Made by a program: the position numbers and the translations under genes. This document shows, piece after piece, positions 30,789 to 41,266 of a DNA stretch of 64,000 nucleotides. The stretch is from Enterobacterales bacterium CwR94. GTDB taxonomy: Bacteria > Pseudomonadota > Gammaproteobacteria > Enterobacterales > Enterobacteriaceae. Position 1 is the first letter of the stretch, and each line of letters begins with the position of its first letter. The stretch spans positions 744,001 through 808,000 of the forward strand of contig KZ478059.1 in the NCBI GenBank assembly GCA_002837195.1, written 5' to 3'. The notes under the pieces are model-generated. The model saw only the letters and a list, made by a program, of their open reading frames with translations, had not been told where the DNA came from and searched no databases.

Positions 30789-31601
30789 ATGGCACGCATT
30801 ATTGTTGTTACATCGGGTAAAGGGGGCGTTGGTAAAACCACGTCAAGCGCGGCCATCGCGACGGGTTTAGCGCAAAAAGGCAAAAAGACCGTCGTTATCG
30901 ATTTCGATATTGGTCTGCGTAATTTGGATTTAATCATGGGCTGCGAGCGTCGCGTTGTGTATGACTTCGTTAACGTGATCCAAGGCGATGCCACGCTGAA
31001 TCAAGCGTTGATCAAAGACAAACGCACTGAAAACCTGTTTATTCTCCCCGCTTCACAAACACGCGATAAAGATGCGCTAACGCGTGAAGGCGTTGAGAAA
31101 GTGTTGGATGAGTTGAAGAAGATGGAATTTGATTTCATCGTCTGTGACTCACCGGCCGGTATTGAGACCGGTGCCCTGATGGCGCTCTACTTCGCAGATG
31201 AAGCGGTCATTACCACCAACCCAGAAGTCTCCTCAGTGCGTGATTCTGACCGTATTCTTGGCATTCTCTCCTCCAAATCTCGCCGCGCCGAAAATGGCCA
31301 GGACGCCATCAAAGAACACCTGTTGCTCACCCGTTACAATCCGGGCCGAGTCAGCAAAGGCGACATGCTCAGCATGGAAGACGTACTGGAAATCCTGCGC
31401 ATTCCGCTGGTGGGTGTGATTCCGGAAGACCAGTCCGTCCTTCGCGCCTCAAACCAGGGTGAGCCTGTCATTCTGGATATCGAGTCTGACGCAGGTAAGG
31501 CTTACGCTGATACCGTTGATCGTTTACTTGGTGAAGAACGTCCCTTCCGCTTCATTGAAGAAGAGAAGAAGGGCTTTTTAAAACGCCTGTTCGGGGGATA
31601 A
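30789..31601 (+). CDS. minD: Septum-site ATPase MinD
   Basis: MinD is a membrane-cycling ATPase that recruits MinC and, with MinE, oscillates between the poles. The ATG at 30789 gives 270 residues, as in E. coli. The deviant Walker A is KGGVGKT (Lys11, Lys16), Asp40 is in VIDFDIGLRN, and 'VCDSPAGIE' is Walker B. The C-terminal amphipathic membrane-targeting helix 'KKGFLKRLFGG' is intact. GAAGGA lies upstream; minE begins three bases after the stop. Confidence 0.98.
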   Translation: MARIIVVTSGKGGVGKTTSSAAIATGLAQKGKKTVVIDFDIGLRNLDLIMGCERRVVYDFVNVIQGDATLNQALIKDKRTENLFILPASQTRDKDALTREGVEKVLDELKKMEFDFIVCDSPAGIETGALMALYFADEAVITTNPEVSSVRDSDRILGILSSKSRRAENGQDAIKEHLLLTRYNPGRVSKGDMLSMEDVLEILRIPLVGVIPEDQSVLRASNQGEPVILDIESDAGKAYADTVDRLLGEERPFRFIEEEKKGFLKRLFGG

Positions 31602-31604
31602 AGT

Positions 31605-31874
31605 ATGGCCTTACTCGACTTCTTTTTATCGCGTAAAAAGAGTACAGCCAATATAGCCAAGGAACGGCTGCAAATCATTGTGGCAGAACGCAGACGGGGC
31701 GATAGTGAGCCCCACTATCTGCCACAGTTGAAGCGGGACATTCTGGAAGTTATTTGCAAGTACATCAAAATTGACCCGGAAATGGTCAATGTACAACTGG
31801 AGCAACGTGAGGACGACATTTCAATTCTGGAGCTCAATGTGACGCTGCCTGAAGCGGATGAACTGCCGAAATGA
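31605..31874 (+). CDS. minE: Topological specificity factor MinE
   Basis: MinE stimulates MinD ATPase and limits MinCD to the poles. It has 89 residues (E. coli 88). The N-terminal membrane-binding '[11 protein letters not shown]' is followed by the anti-MinCD helix '[17 protein letters not shown]' and the dimerisation domain to the end. It is the last gene of minCDE, closed by a hairpin at 31892. The gene that follows, convergently, is rnd; in E. coli minE has other neighbours. Confidence 0.97.
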   Translation: MALLDFFLSRKKSTANIAKERLQIIVAERRRGDSEPHYLPQLKRDILEVICKYIKIDPEMVNVQLEQREDDISILELNVTLPEADELPK

Positions 31875-31891
31875 TTGCACCTTGCTCATAA

Positions 31892-31916
31892 TTATCCCCT
31901 GCCTGGCAGGGGATAA
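31892..31916. terminator. Hairpin between convergent minE and rnd
   Basis: TTATCCCCTG-CCTGG-CAGGGGATAA is a ten-base stem in the 46-bp gap, followed by CGTTTT on the plus strand. Confidence 0.75.
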
Positions 31917-31920
31917 CGTT

Positions 31921-33054
31921 TTACCGCGCCGGATACTGCGTGAGCACCTCTTTTAATGGCTGTGCCAGCCACTTACCACGCCATCCTGTCAGCAAGTCTG
32001 GCTCCCCTTCTCGCTCGCGAATGCCCCAAACCCCATTGAGTAATTGATTGATTTGACGACGCGATGCCAGTAGCTCAGGACTGAGTCCGCTGCTCTCACT
32101 GACCTGCTGTACCGCCGCTTTAATGGCTTTAAAGGCCTTTTTATAATGCGGATGATCAATCAAATTCTGCAGTGGCGCAGGCAGCGCCTCTTCCGGTAAG
32201 GCATTGGCCTCTGCCACTAATGCCACCAGCGTTTTACCGTGAAAACGAATTTCATGCCCGGTAAGTCCAAGATGGTCAAGCTCACCCAGGCTGCCCGGCT
32301 GATAACGCGCTACGCGCCATAGGTGCTCTTCTTTTACCACAAAGTTGACGGCCATATCCTTTTCACGCGCCGTATTTAAACGCCAGGCGGCCAGTAAGCG
32401 TAATGTGGCAAGCTGACGAGGGCGCAATTGCCAGGCATTGGTGATATCACGCCATGCCTCATCGGCGGAGGTAACCTGCTGGCGGCGCTGACACAGCTGT
32501 AAACACTCATCCAGTGCTTCTTCCAATTTGCCGGAAGCCGTGGTTTCAGCCAGTTGCTTTTCAGCCATCGGCAATAGCCACCATACATCTGCCGCCGCAT
32601 AATCAAGCTGACGTTGGGTTAATGGGCGCGCCAACCAATCCGTGCGCGATTCGCTTTTGTCCAGCGCAACACCGCACCAATACTCAACCAAATTGGCAAA
32701 GCCACACGACAAGGGTTTGCCTGCAAAAGCGGCGAGAATTTGGGTGTCGATCATCGGGACGGGGACCGTGCCAAAGGTATTTAAAAACACCTCAAGGTCT
32801 TCACTGCCCGCATGCAAATACTTCGTCACGGCGGTATCGGTCAGTAAGGCAACCAGTGGCTGCCAGTCGGTAATCGCCAGTGGGTCAATCAGTGACAAAC
32901 GCTCACTGTCAAAAAGTTGTAACAAGCCCAGTTGTGGGTAGTAAGTACGCGTACGAACAAATTCAGTATCGATAGCCACGCGGGAATATTGGCGAGCCGA
33001 TTGGCATACGTCAGCCAATGCCTCGTTGGTGGTGATCAGGGTATAATTTAGCAT
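31921..33054 (-). CDS. rnd: Ribonuclease D
   Basis: RNase D is a 3'-5' exonuclease that trims tRNA and other small RNAs. At 377 residues (E. coli 375) it has a DEDDy nuclease domain: Asp-x-Glu in IDTEF (about 28-32), the Asp in HAGSEDLEVF, and YAAADVWWL with the Tyr and Asp of Exo III. Two HRDC domains follow (about 210-375). It starts at ATG 33054, 89 bases after fadD on the same strand, behind the fadD terminator. Confidence 0.95.
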   Translation of the reverse strand: MLNYTLITTNEALADVCQSARQYSRVAIDTEFVRTRTYYPQLGLLQLFDSERLSLIDPLAITDWQPLVALLTDTAVTKYLHAGSEDLEVFLNTFGTVPVPMIDTQILAAFAGKPLSCGFANLVEYWCGVALDKSESRTDWLARPLTQRQLDYAAADVWWLLPMAEKQLAETTASGKLEEALDECLQLCQRRQQVTSADEAWRDITNAWQLRPRQLATLRLLAAWRLNTAREKDMAVNFVVKEEHLWRVARYQPGSLGELDHLGLTGHEIRFHGKTLVALVAEANALPEEALPAPLQNLIDHPHYKKAFKAIKAAVQQVSESSGLSPELLASRRQINQLLNGVWGIREREGEPDLLTGWRGKWLAQPLKEVLTQYPAR

Positions 33055-33095
33055 ACGCTCTCTTAGGCCAGCTCAAATGGGCTGACACTGGACAT

Positions 33096-33119
33096 AAAAA
33101 ACGCCGGACAAGCCGGCGT
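33096..33119 (-). terminator. fadD intrinsic terminator
   Basis: On the minus strand ACGCCGG-CTTGT-CCGGCGT is followed by TTTTT, 24 bases after the fadD stop. It separates fadD from rnd. Confidence 0.88.
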
Positions 33120-33143
33120 ATCAAAAACAGGCCTGCGGCACGA

Positions 33144-34832
33144 TTAACCGGCTTTTTCTGCCTGTGCCTTGATGGCCTCATCGCGTAACTCGCGACGCAA
33201 GATTTTACCCACGTTGGTCTTAGGTAAATCCTCACGAAACTCAACAATGCGCGGGACTTTATAGCCCGTTAAATGCTGGCGGCAGTGTGCAATTAACGCT
33301 TCTTCGGTGAGTGAAGCATCTTTCTTCACCACACAAATTTTTACCGTTTCACCCGAAACCTCTGAAGGAACCCCGATGGCTGCCGCTTCACGCACCTTTG
33401 GATGCAGCATCAGAACATCTTCAATTTCGTTAGGATAGACATTGAAACCTGAAACCAGAATCATGTCTTTTTTACGGTCAACGATGCGGATAAAACCTTC
33501 ATCATCCACTTTGACGATGTCACCGCTCTTGAGCCATCCATCGTGCAGAACCTCGTCTGTCGCTTCTGGACGCTGCCAGTAGCCCAGCATAACCTGAGGC
33601 CCTTTGATACAGAGCTCTCCAGGCTCACCGTGCGCCACTTCCTTCCCCTCATCATCGACAAGACGAATATCCGTAGAGGGAACGGGCAGACCAATACTAC
33701 CATTGTGATGGCGTATATCGTAAGGGTTGACCGACACCAAAGGTGAGCATTCGGTTAATCCATAGCCTTCCAGCAAATAACGGCCCGTCAGTTTTTCCCA
33801 GCGCTCAGCAACGGCTTTCTGCACCGCCATGCCGCCACCGGCAGAAAGACGGAGATGAGAAAAATCTAACTTGTTAAATTCTTCATTATTGAGCAGCGCA
33901 TTGAACAGCGTGTTAACACCGGTCATCGCGGTAATGGGATAGCGTGAAATCTCTTTCACCAGGCCGGGAATATCGCGTGGATTGGTGATCAGCAGGTTAC
34001 GCCCGCCTAAATCAATAAACAGGAGACAATTTACCGTCAGCGCAAAGATATGATACAGCGGTAACGCCGTAACCACGGTCTCATTGCCCTGCTGTAACAA
34101 ACAACCATAGGTAGCTTTGGTCTGCTCCAGATTTGCCTGCATATTACGGTGCGTCAGCATGGCACCCTTTGCCACGCCGGTGGTGCCGCCGGTGTACTGC
34201 AAAAAGGCCAGATCGGTGTTGATAATCTCGGGCTTCACATACTGTTGGCGATACCCCTGCTGCAACGCGCTACGAAACGAAACGGCATGCGGTAAATCAT
34301 ATTTAGGTACCAGTCGTTTCACGTATTTGACAACAAAGTTCACCAGCGTGGCTTTGACTGGCGCAAGTTGATCGCCCAGACGGGTCAGAATGACGTGTTT
34401 AACCGGTGTATTGGCGACCACTTTTTCCAGCGTATGGGCAAAGTTGGAAACGATGACAATGGCACTCGCTCCGCTGTCTTTCAGTTGGTGTTCCAGTTCG
34501 CGCGGTGTGTACAGCGGATTGACATTCACGACCACCATACCGGCCCGTAAAATACCAAACAGGGCGATCGGATATTGCAGTAAATTTGGCATCATCAATG
34601 CCACGCGATCGCCTTTTTTCAACCCAAGGCTATTTTGCAAATAGGCTGCAAACGCGCGGCTGCGCTCTTCCAGCTTGCGATAGGTCATCGCTTGTCCCAT
34701 GTTCACAAACGCGGGCTGATCGGCATAATGCTGACAAGCGTGCTCAAACAGCTCGATCAGTGATTTATAGCGATCGGCATTAATCTCTGCCGGAACATCA
34801 GCGGGATAACGCTGTAGCCAAACCTTGTCCAA
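33144..34832 (-). CDS. fadD: Long-chain acyl-CoA synthetase
   Basis: FadD activates fatty acids to acyl-CoA at the inner membrane, the entry to beta-oxidation and the source of the FadR ligand. I start at TTG 34832, with AGAGGTGAC upstream; E. coli fadD also starts at TTG. The result is 562 residues (E. coli 561). The AMP-binding motif [12 protein letters not shown] and the fatty-acyl-CoA signature '[17 protein letters not shown]' with 'DRKKDMI' are intact, as is the C-terminal lysine in GKILRREL. An upstream in-frame ATG at 34865 would add 11 residues. Confidence 0.96.
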   Translation of the reverse strand: MDKVWLQRYPADVPAEINADRYKSLIELFEHACQHYADQPAFVNMGQAMTYRKLEERSRAFAAYLQNSLGLKKGDRVALMMPNLLQYPIALFGILRAGMVVVNVNPLYTPRELEHQLKDSGASAIVIVSNFAHTLEKVVANTPVKHVILTRLGDQLAPVKATLVNFVVKYVKRLVPKYDLPHAVSFRSALQQGYRQQYVKPEIINTDLAFLQYTGGTTGVAKGAMLTHRNMQANLEQTKATYGCLLQQGNETVVTALPLYHIFALTVNCLLFIDLGGRNLLITNPRDIPGLVKEISRYPITAMTGVNTLFNALLNNEEFNKLDFSHLRLSAGGGMAVQKAVAERWEKLTGRYLLEGYGLTECSPLVSVNPYDIRHHNGSIGLPVPSTDIRLVDDEGKEVAHGEPGELCIKGPQVMLGYWQRPEATDEVLHDGWLKSGDIVKVDDEGFIRIVDRKKDMILVSGFNVYPNEIEDVLMLHPKVREAAAIGVPSEVSGETVKICVVKKDASLTEEALIAHCRQHLTGYKVPRIVEFREDLPKTNVGKILRRELRDEAIKAQAEKAG

Positions 34833-34981
34833 GGTGTCACCTCTGAATTTATTATTCGTGGTCATCCGCTTCTCCCTCAATCTTTTAACAATACTTTAAC
34901 TGAGCGTACCAGTTTGCTGTGCATTCTGTGATAAGGTTGAGAAGCGCATCACTAAAAAGACGCATCCACTGCGTCGACAAT

Positions 34982-35013
34982 AAAAAAGCATATCCGCCTA
35001 AAGGCAGATATGC
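34982..35013 (-). terminator. yeaY intrinsic terminator
   Basis: On the minus strand GCATATCTGCC-TTTA-GGCGGATATGC forms an 11-base stem (one G-T pair) followed by a run of six Ts, 38 bases after the yeaY stop. Confidence 0.9.
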
Positions 35014-35050
35014 CGTAAATTTGACGTTGTTTTGATTAAAGTACAGCCAC

Positions 35051-35644
35051 TTATTCTGTCAATATGGTCTGCACCTGAGCAGGGCCAGTGTTATAGAAAC
35101 CCCAGTACGGTGGCGGCCCCCAATATCCTCCGCGACGACCGTGCGGCGGTCCATACCAAATCCAGGGATCAATCGGTTGCGGAGGCGTAATAATTTGCTG
35201 CGTCATGCGCCACCGTTGATAACCGGTCACGTTAACCACAACAAAGTTGTAGCTCGCTTTACCAATCTCCCCTTTTTCGGTGCCACTGATCGGTCCCACA
35301 ACCGTGACCATTTGATTATTAAAATCAACCGGGTCGATAAAGCCTTTGACGTCAGCATAGACGCGGCCGATAGAGGGTGAGCCTAGAATGGGGCGCGCGG
35401 ATTCATCTAAACGCATGGCCGCAATTTCAAGTCGCGTGGTGCCGCTGTTGTTGGTGACCTTCACCACCTTGCCGCCAAAGCGAGATTCCTGGCCTAGATA
35501 GATTTGCGGCGCATTCATCACACGCACCAAATCCTGTTGTGGAGTGGGTGAAGATCCCTTCACCGAATCAGGAACGGAAACACATCCCGTCAGCAGTGCG
35601 GTGAGCAGTGCAAAACCGGCAACAGCGGTAAAACGTCTACGCAT
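35051..35644 (-). CDS. yeaY: Slp-family outer-membrane lipoprotein YeaY
   Basis: The 197-residue precursor from ATG 35644 (GAGAAG upstream) has an Arg-rich start, a hydrophobic core and the lipobox LLTGC with Cys21. The Slp domain follows ('[17 protein letters not shown]', 'GKVVKVTNN', '[14 protein letters not shown]'). The C terminus is unusual in its Gly/Pro/Tyr-rich run before the conserved '[10 protein letters not shown]'. Slp proteins are induced in stationary phase or stress; yeaY is in the sigma-E regulon of E. coli. The exact role is unknown. Confidence 0.93.
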   Translation of the reverse strand: MRRRFTAVAGFALLTALLTGCVSVPDSVKGSSPTPQQDLVRVMNAPQIYLGQESRFGGKVVKVTNNSGTTRLEIAAMRLDESARPILGSPSIGRVYADVKGFIDPVDFNNQMVTVVGPISGTEKGEIGKASYNFVVVNVTGYQRWRMTQQIITPPQPIDPWIWYGPPHGRRGGYWGPPPYWGFYNTGPAQVQTILTE

Positions 35645-35722
35645 AGTTCTTCTCACTTTAAAACGGTTAACGCCTTCGTTAACCTACAAGAGTAGACTGA
35701 CAGGAAAGGAATAAGTTGCGGA

Positions 35723-36424
35723 TTATTCCCTGCCAGGTAACTTTTTCCATGTCACTTCATTGCGTAAATAGGTCGGCTCAGCGTGTTCAACAGGAACGCA
35801 CTTCTGCTGATCCCAAGCCTGTTGTGCCAGCGGCAGCATATCCTGCGCCTCCGGCAGGGTAACCTCGGTAGCCTTCAGCGCCAGCACACAGGTGGAGGCG
35901 AGTTCTGGCCAGGCTGCCCAGCCAGTGCCTACCGTCGCCCATTCCCCTGACAAACCTGCCATACGGGCCAACGCGGCGTCAGGTGTTAAAACGGCTTCCG
36001 TCTCTTCACCCCGCCACTGCCCCTGTTCATCGCGCTGGTATTCGCCCCAATACACCTCACCCATACGCGCGTCAATCGCCGCGAGAACACGTGTAGCACC
36101 GTGCAATCGCCATGCTCCTTGCGCCATGGTCGCCAATGTGGAGATGCCAGCCATTGGCAGATTTGCCCCTAACGCCAATCCTTGCGCAATGCCTATACCG
36201 ATACGCACACCCGTGAAGCTGCCTGGCCCACGGCCAAATGCCAGGACATCGAGTTCAGTCAACGCTACGCCTTGCCCGCTCAACACCGTTTCAACCATGG
36301 GTAAAATACGCTGCGTGTGCTCACGCGGGCAGTATTCGAACAGCGCATCGATTTTACCATTCTGTTGTAGCGCGACAGAACAGGCCTCAGTAGCGGTATC
36401 AATGGCTAATATTCGCAGGGACAT
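35723..36424 (-). CDS. tsaB: tRNA threonylcarbamoyladenosine protein TsaB
   Basis: TsaB is the scaffold partner of TsaD (with TsaE) in t6A37 synthesis on ANN-decoding tRNAs. The ATG at 36424 follows GAGG and gives 233 residues (E. coli 231). The ASKHA fold begins '[15 protein letters not shown]', and '[14 protein letters not shown]' is diagnostic. A longer frame back to 36475 overlaps yoaA and lacks homology. yoaA ends 50 bases upstream on the same strand, so yoaA-tsaB-yeaY probably form an operon as in E. coli. Confidence 0.96.
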   Translation of the reverse strand: MSLRILAIDTATEACSVALQQNGKIDALFEYCPREHTQRILPMVETVLSGQGVALTELDVLAFGRGPGSFTGVRIGIGIAQGLALGANLPMAGISTLATMAQGAWRLHGATRVLAAIDARMGEVYWGEYQRDEQGQWRGEETEAVLTPDAALARMAGLSGEWATVGTGWAAWPELASTCVLALKATEVTLPEAQDMLPLAQQAWDQQKCVPVEHAEPTYLRNEVTWKKLPGRE

Positions 36425-36474
36425 AACAACCTCAGGGTGCCGTAAAAATTCGGCGCACAGTGTAGCACAGCGCA

Positions 36475-38376
36475 TTAATGGGTTTTCAAGAAGTTAACCG
36501 CCTGGCGCAGATCCCGCGTACGCGGTGTTGGCGGCAGGCTATTTAAAAATACTGCGCCGTAGGGACGCATCACCAAGCGGTTATCGCAAATCACCAACAC
36601 ACCACGGTCATCCACATCACGGATCAGACGCCCTACGCCCTGTTTAAGCGTAATAACAGCTTCAGGTAATTGCACTTCATCAAAGGGATCGCCACCGCGC
36701 ACCCGGCAATCTTCCATGCGGGCTTTGAGCAACGGGTCATCTGGCGACGTGAACGGCAGTTTATCAATGATCACCAATGACAAGGCATCGCCCCGCACGT
36801 CAACACCTTCCCAAAAACTGCTGGTTGCCACCAACAATGCATTACCGGCCGCAATGAATTGCTTAAGCAGCTGGCCTTTGCTGGTTTCACCCTGTAACAA
36901 GACCGGTAAGGTGAGAAGTTGGCGGAAGGCTTCAGCTAATTCGCGCATCATAAAGTGCGAGGTGCAGAGGAAAAAGCAGCGCCCGTTGTTCGCCTCAATC
37001 AGCGGCTGGAGCATCTGCGCCATGCGACGAGCACCGCCGGGTTGATTGGGCAAGGGCAAATCACGCGGCACACACAGTAATGCCTGTTCAGCATAATTAA
37101 ACGGGCTGTCCAGAATCAGTGTTTTGGCCTGCGACACGCCCAGTCGCTCGGTGAAATGCCCCATTTGTTCATTCACGGCCAGGGTCGCTGAGGTGAAAAT
37201 CCAGCTGGCTGGCCGTTCAGCCATCACCTCACTGAAACGCTCAGACACCGAGAGTGGCGTTAATGCCAACACAAAGTGCCGTGAGGTGCATTCGTACCAG
37301 TAGCTGAATCCTGGCTGCTGCACATCTTTTACACGCTTTAATCGCGTCCGGTAGAGCGCTGCACGGTCGTAAGCTGCATCCAACAAAGCTGAACGCCCCA
37401 GTGATAACTTTGCCACATCAAAGCAGAGTTCCAGCGCATCATCCAGCAGCGTGAGCGCACGCAGGATACGCTGATCGGTCAGCAGTTCGCGTAAGTTGCC
37501 ACGAAATCCAGGATCCCCCAGCGCCAGACGAAAATCTTGCGTTGCCTGGCTCAGCCTGTCGGCCGATTTTTGCAGTTGTTGCACATCCCGCACCTCTGTG
37601 CGGTAGGCGATGGTGATATCCCGTGCCAAATCCAATAACTGCCGACTGGACAAGTGCTGGCCAAAATATTGACTGGCAATGTCAGGCACCTGATGTGCTT
37701 CATCGAAAATCATCACGTCAGCTTCCGGGATCAGCTCGGCAAAACCACTCTCTTTCACCACCATATCGGCAAGAAACAAATGGTGATTGACCACCACAAC
37801 ATCTGCGTCCATCGCCCGCTTGCGTGCTTTGACGACAAAACAGGATTTATACAATGGGCAATCACTGCCCAGACAATTGTCATTGGTACTGGTGACCAGT
37901 GGCCAGACGGCACTGTCCTCGGCCACGCCACCACAGGTACTGATATCCCCATCAACCGTCTGATTTGACCAGCCTTGTAGATGCACCAAATCACTCAATG
38001 CCTGTGCAGCCAGCTCGCCTCCCGCCATCGATTGCTGCTCCAAACGCTCCAGACACAAGTAGTTAGAGCGCCCTTTTAATAGCGCAATACGTCCAGCGTA
38101 ATGAATGGCGTCGGTTACGGTAGGCAAGTCACGGCTGTAGAGTTGATCTTGCAAGGCTTTTGAGCCCGTGGAGATGATCACTTTTTTACCCGCGCGCAAG
38201 GCGGGAACCAGGTAAGCGTAGGTTTTTCCGGTACCGGTGCCGGCCTCAACGACCAGGGATTGTTTATCGGCAATCGCCTGCGTAACGGCCAGGGCCATTT
38301 CACGCTGTGCTTCACGCGGTTTAAAACCAGGAATCGCGCGTGCCAGCGCCCCTTCTGCCGCAAAATCGTCTGTCAC
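36475..38376 (-). CDS. yoaA: DinG/XPD-like DNA helicase YoaA
   Basis: A 633-residue superfamily 2 helicase. Walker A is [10 protein letters not shown] near residue 43, the Walker B box is DEAH in 'MIFDEAHQV', and motif VI is 'QGVGRLIRD'. Four cysteines between motifs (CLERL, CGG, CLGSDC, SCF) suit the iron-sulfur cluster of the XPD family. E. coli YoaA works with HolC at stalled replication forks and in tolerance of replication-inhibiting damage. It is divergent from yoaB. Confidence 0.95.
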   Translation of the reverse strand: MTDDFAAEGALARAIPGFKPREAQREMALAVTQAIADKQSLVVEAGTGTGKTYAYLVPALRAGKKVIISTGSKALQDQLYSRDLPTVTDAIHYAGRIALLKGRSNYLCLERLEQQSMAGGELAAQALSDLVHLQGWSNQTVDGDISTCGGVAEDSAVWPLVTSTNDNCLGSDCPLYKSCFVVKARKRAMDADVVVVNHHLFLADMVVKESGFAELIPEADVMIFDEAHQVPDIASQYFGQHLSSRQLLDLARDITIAYRTEVRDVQQLQKSADRLSQATQDFRLALGDPGFRGNLRELLTDQRILRALTLLDDALELCFDVAKLSLGRSALLDAAYDRAALYRTRLKRVKDVQQPGFSYWYECTSRHFVLALTPLSVSERFSEVMAERPASWIFTSATLAVNEQMGHFTERLGVSQAKTLILDSPFNYAEQALLCVPRDLPLPNQPGGARRMAQMLQPLIEANNGRCFFLCTSHFMMRELAEAFRQLLTLPVLLQGETSKGQLLKQFIAAGNALLVATSSFWEGVDVRGDALSLVIIDKLPFTSPDDPLLKARMEDCRVRGGDPFDEVQLPEAVITLKQGVGRLIRDVDDRGVLVICDNRLVMRPYGAVFLNSLPPTPRTRDLRQAVNFLKTH

Positions 38377-38501
38377 AACGCCTCACCTGTCTGAAAAAAC
38401 ACCTGTAATTATGTCAGGATTACGTGTTAACAACCAGCCTGCGGATGACAAGAATGGCGGGTTTGTGTCAGGCTTAGTGAAACGAAAGGAGAAAACGCAG
38501 T

Positions 38502-38846
38502 ATGACTATTGAACGCATTGACCCAGAACACCGTATGTCGGAAGCCGTCGTGCACAACGGCGTGGTGTATTACACCAGCGTACCTGAAAATTTGGATGAG
38601 GATGCAGAGGCGCAAACGGCCAACGCACTGGCCGTGATTGACCGCATTTTGGCGCGCGTGGGTTCAGATAAGAGCAAAATTCTGGACGCAACGCTTTTTC
38701 TGCCTGAATTAGCTGACTTTGCCGCGATGAATCGCGCATGGGATGCGTGGGTTTCCCCCGGAAACGCACCCGTTCGCTGTACCGTTCAGGCGCAGTTAAT
38801 GAACCCAAAATACAAAGTGGAAATCAAGGTGATCGCCGCTCTGTAG
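38502..38846 (+). CDS. yoaB: RidA-family protein YoaB
   Basis: A 114-residue YjgF/RidA-family protein. The conserved 'PENLDEDAEAQTANALAVIDRIL' region and 'APVRCTVQAQLMNPKYKVEI' contain the Arg-Cys of the active pocket (Arg about 93). RidA proteins hydrolyse reactive enamine/imine intermediates; whether YoaB does is not shown. AAGGAG precedes the ATG. It is convergent with yoaH and divergent from yoaA, as in E. coli. Confidence 0.94.
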   Translation: MTIERIDPEHRMSEAVVHNGVVYYTSVPENLDEDAEAQTANALAVIDRILARVGSDKSKILDATLFLPELADFAAMNRAWDAWVSPGNAPVRCTVQAQLMNPKYKVEIKVIAAL

Positions 38847-38865
38847 TCTCAGTCTGCCCGGCGCG

Positions 38866-39051
38866 TTAGTCGTTGTCTTCTTCATCGTCAAAGCGCGCCG
38901 CAATGTGCCCACCCGTATGCGATTCTCGAATTTCCTGCGCCACCAGTTGTATTGCCTGTCCGCTGCTCATGCCCTCTGACATCAGTTGATGAATGCGTTC
39001 AACCGCTGCCTGCTGCTGTTCATGGCTCAGTGCCGGTAACCCTGTAAACAT
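38866..39051 (-). CDS. yoaH: YoaH, UPF0181 small protein
   Basis: A 61-residue, mostly helical protein ('[17 protein letters not shown]', then '[16 protein letters not shown]') with an acidic tail ending DDEEDND. It matches E. coli YoaH (59 residues). The function is unknown. It is divergent from pabB with 97 bases between the starts. Confidence 0.92.
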   Translation of the reverse strand: MFTGLPALSHEQQQAAVERIHQLMSEGMSSGQAIQLVAQEIRESHTGGHIAARFDDEEDND

Positions 39052-39148
39052 GTCTCTCTCCCTGTAGAGTTGCCCCTACGATTACGCAAAAGATGTCAGT
39101 TGCCCAAAAATATGTCAGGCTACGTCTTTTCCTCTGCCAGCCAAAATC

Positions 39149-40516
39149 ATGTCGCCAGTTTATCACGCTTTAGACTATCAAACCGATGCCATCACCCGCC
39201 TTTTCGCCCCCTTCGCGCAATTGCCCTGGGCCATGCTGTTGCACTCTGGTAATGCTGAACATCAGGACAATCGCTTCGATATCATCGTGGCCGATCCCTG
39301 TGTCACGCTCACCACCCGTGGTGATAACACCGAGACCGTGCGCAACGGGAAGGTAACGCATTCAACGCGAGATCCCCTTGTCCTGCTCCAGCAAGCATTG
39401 GATGATCTCGCCTTAACGGCTGAGAGTCGTGAAGATTTGCCCTTCCAGGGAGGCGCGTTGGGCTTATGGGGCTATGATTTAGGCCGCCGTTTTGAGGCGT
39501 TGCCGCAGGTTGCCAGCGCAGATGTCAAAACGCCCGATATGGCAGTAGGCCTCTATGACTGGGCGATCATCGCCGATCACGCGTTGCAAAAACTGACGCT
39601 GATTTGCCATGGTGATATAGACGCTCGCCTTGCCTGGCTTGCTGCACAGCAAAGCCCATTGCGTCGCCCTTTCCAACTCACAGGGCAGTGGCAATCCAAT
39701 ATGGACCGCGCAACCTACGGTGAAAAATTTCATTGTGTACAAGAGTGGCTGCACAGTGGCGATTGCTATCAGGTTAATTTGGCACAGCGCTTCTGCGCCC
39801 CCTATGAGGGCGACGAGTGGCTGGCGTATCTGCGCCTTAGCCAACAAAACCGCGCGCCCTTTTCTGCCTGGATTCGGCTACCTGACAGCCATCTGCTGAG
39901 TTTATCACCCGAGCGCTTTTTATCGCTTGATCAGGGAAGCATTACCACGCGTCCCATTAAAGGCACCTTGCCGCGTTTGGCCGATCCACTGGCCGATCGG
40001 GAACAAGCTGAACGGCTGGCCAACTCCCCCAAAGATCGCGCTGAAAACCTGATGATCGTCGACTTGATGCGCAACGATATTGGCCGCGTTGCTCAGCCTG
40101 GTAGCGTGCGCGTTCCGCAACTCTTTGCCGTTGAAGCCTTTCCTGCCGTGCATCATCTGGTCAGTACTATCACGGCGAGCCTCAAGCCGGGATTACAAGC
40201 CAGCGATCTCCTGCGCGCCTGTTTTCCCGGCGGTTCAATTACCGGGGCGCCCAAAGTCAGAGCCATGCAAATCATTGAAGCCCTCGAACCCCATCGGCGC
40301 AATGCCTGGTGCGGCAGTATTGGCTATATCAGTCTCTGTGGCCGCATGGACACCAGCATTACTATCCGCACACTGATTGCTGAAAAGGGGCATCTGTTTT
40401 GTGCCGCCGGAGGCGGTATTGTCGCCGACAGTCAGGTGGATGCGGAATATCAGGAAACCTTCGATAAATTGAATCGCATTTTGCCGTGCTTACAAGGAGT
40501 CATTACCGATGCCTGA
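39149..40516 (+). CDS. pabB: Aminodeoxychorismate synthase component I
   Basis: PabB converts chorismate and ammonia (supplied by PabA) to 4-amino-4-deoxychorismate in folate synthesis. The 455 residues (E. coli 453) include the 'RPIKGTLPR' motif, whose lysine distinguishes PabB from TrpE, and the chorismate-binding '[16 protein letters not shown]' and '[12 protein letters not shown]' segments. The start ATG has no strong ribosome site. The 3' end overlaps nudL by eight bases. Confidence 0.95.
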   Translation: MSPVYHALDYQTDAITRLFAPFAQLPWAMLLHSGNAEHQDNRFDIIVADPCVTLTTRGDNTETVRNGKVTHSTRDPLVLLQQALDDLALTAESREDLPFQGGALGLWGYDLGRRFEALPQVASADVKTPDMAVGLYDWAIIADHALQKLTLICHGDIDARLAWLAAQQSPLRRPFQLTGQWQSNMDRATYGEKFHCVQEWLHSGDCYQVNLAQRFCAPYEGDEWLAYLRLSQQNRAPFSAWIRLPDSHLLSLSPERFLSLDQGSITTRPIKGTLPRLADPLADREQAERLANSPKDRAENLMIVDLMRNDIGRVAQPGSVRVPQLFAVEAFPAVHHLVSTITASLKPGLQASDLLRACFPGGSITGAPKVRAMQIIEALEPHRRNAWCGSIGYISLCGRMDTSITIRTLIAEKGHLFCAAGGGIVADSQVDAEYQETFDKLNRILPCLQGVITDA

Positions 40517-41114
40517 TTTATCACTGGATGATTTTCTCAGTCGCTTTCAGTTGCATCAGCCTTTGCCTTCCCCCCCGGTTACCGCTACCCGTCATGCGGC
40601 GGTGTTAGTTCCTGTTGTGCGCCGTAAAACGCCAGGGCTTATTCTCACGAAGCGCGCCGATACACTACGTAAGCATGCCGGTCAGGTGGCTTTTCCTGGC
40701 GGTGTCCGCGACGCAGGCGATCACTCATTGATAGCAACAGCCTTGCGCGAAGCACAGGAAGAGATTGCACTGCCGCCCGAATGCGTCACGGTCGTGGGGA
40801 CGCTCCCCGCCGTTACCAGCAGCACCGGCTTTCAGGTCACGCCCGTGATTGGCGTGATTCCCCCTGATTTAGCTTTTGTCCCCAATGCCGATGAAGTGGC
40901 CGCGCTGTTTGAGATGCCGCTCGCGGAAGCCCTCACGCTGGCGCGCTATTCACCGCTCGATGTGCACCGGCGCGGCAATGTGCATCGCGTCTGGCTATCC
41001 TGGTATCAGAACTACTTCGTCTGGGGAATGACCGCCGGCATTTTGCGCCAATTGGGATTACAGGTCGGAGATGAAGGTTTAGCCAGCCATTTATCGCACA
41101 ATATTTACCCATAA
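40509..41114 (+). CDS. nudL: Nudix hydrolase NudL, CoA pyrophosphatase-like
   Basis: A 201-residue Nudix protein (E. coli 192). The Nudix box is '[25 protein letters not shown]': the REUXEE core is intact, while the first half carries the substitutions also seen in E. coli NudL. '[20 protein letters not shown]' just before it is the CoA-hydrolase (NuCoA) signature. It overlaps pabB by eight bases, so the two are cotranscribed; a CoA hydrolase reading frame coupled to folate synthesis is conserved in enterobacteria. Confidence 0.92.
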   Translation: MPDLSLDDFLSRFQLHQPLPSPPVTATRHAAVLVPVVRRKTPGLILTKRADTLRKHAGQVAFPGGVRDAGDHSLIATALREAQEEIALPPECVTVVGTLPAVTSSTGFQVTPVIGVIPPDLAFVPNADEVAALFEMPLAEALTLARYSPLDVHRRGNVHRVWLSWYQNYFVWGMTAGILRQLGLQVGDEGLASHLSHNIYP

Positions 41115-41266
41115 CATGATAATTCTCTAAAATACTGTTCTTTGTGGATCCAAATCACTGACAACGCCAGAAAATTCCTCTATATTCGCCGCAAATTGTC
41201 GCCATTTGTGCGACCTTCTGATCCTCTTTATCTCTGACGTTGCCAAGCGTCGCCAAGGAGCACAAC

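Noticed and set aside
36425-36475. N-terminal extension of tsaB into the end of yoaA
   Set aside because: The extra 17 residues lack homology, and GAGG sits before the ATG at 36424.
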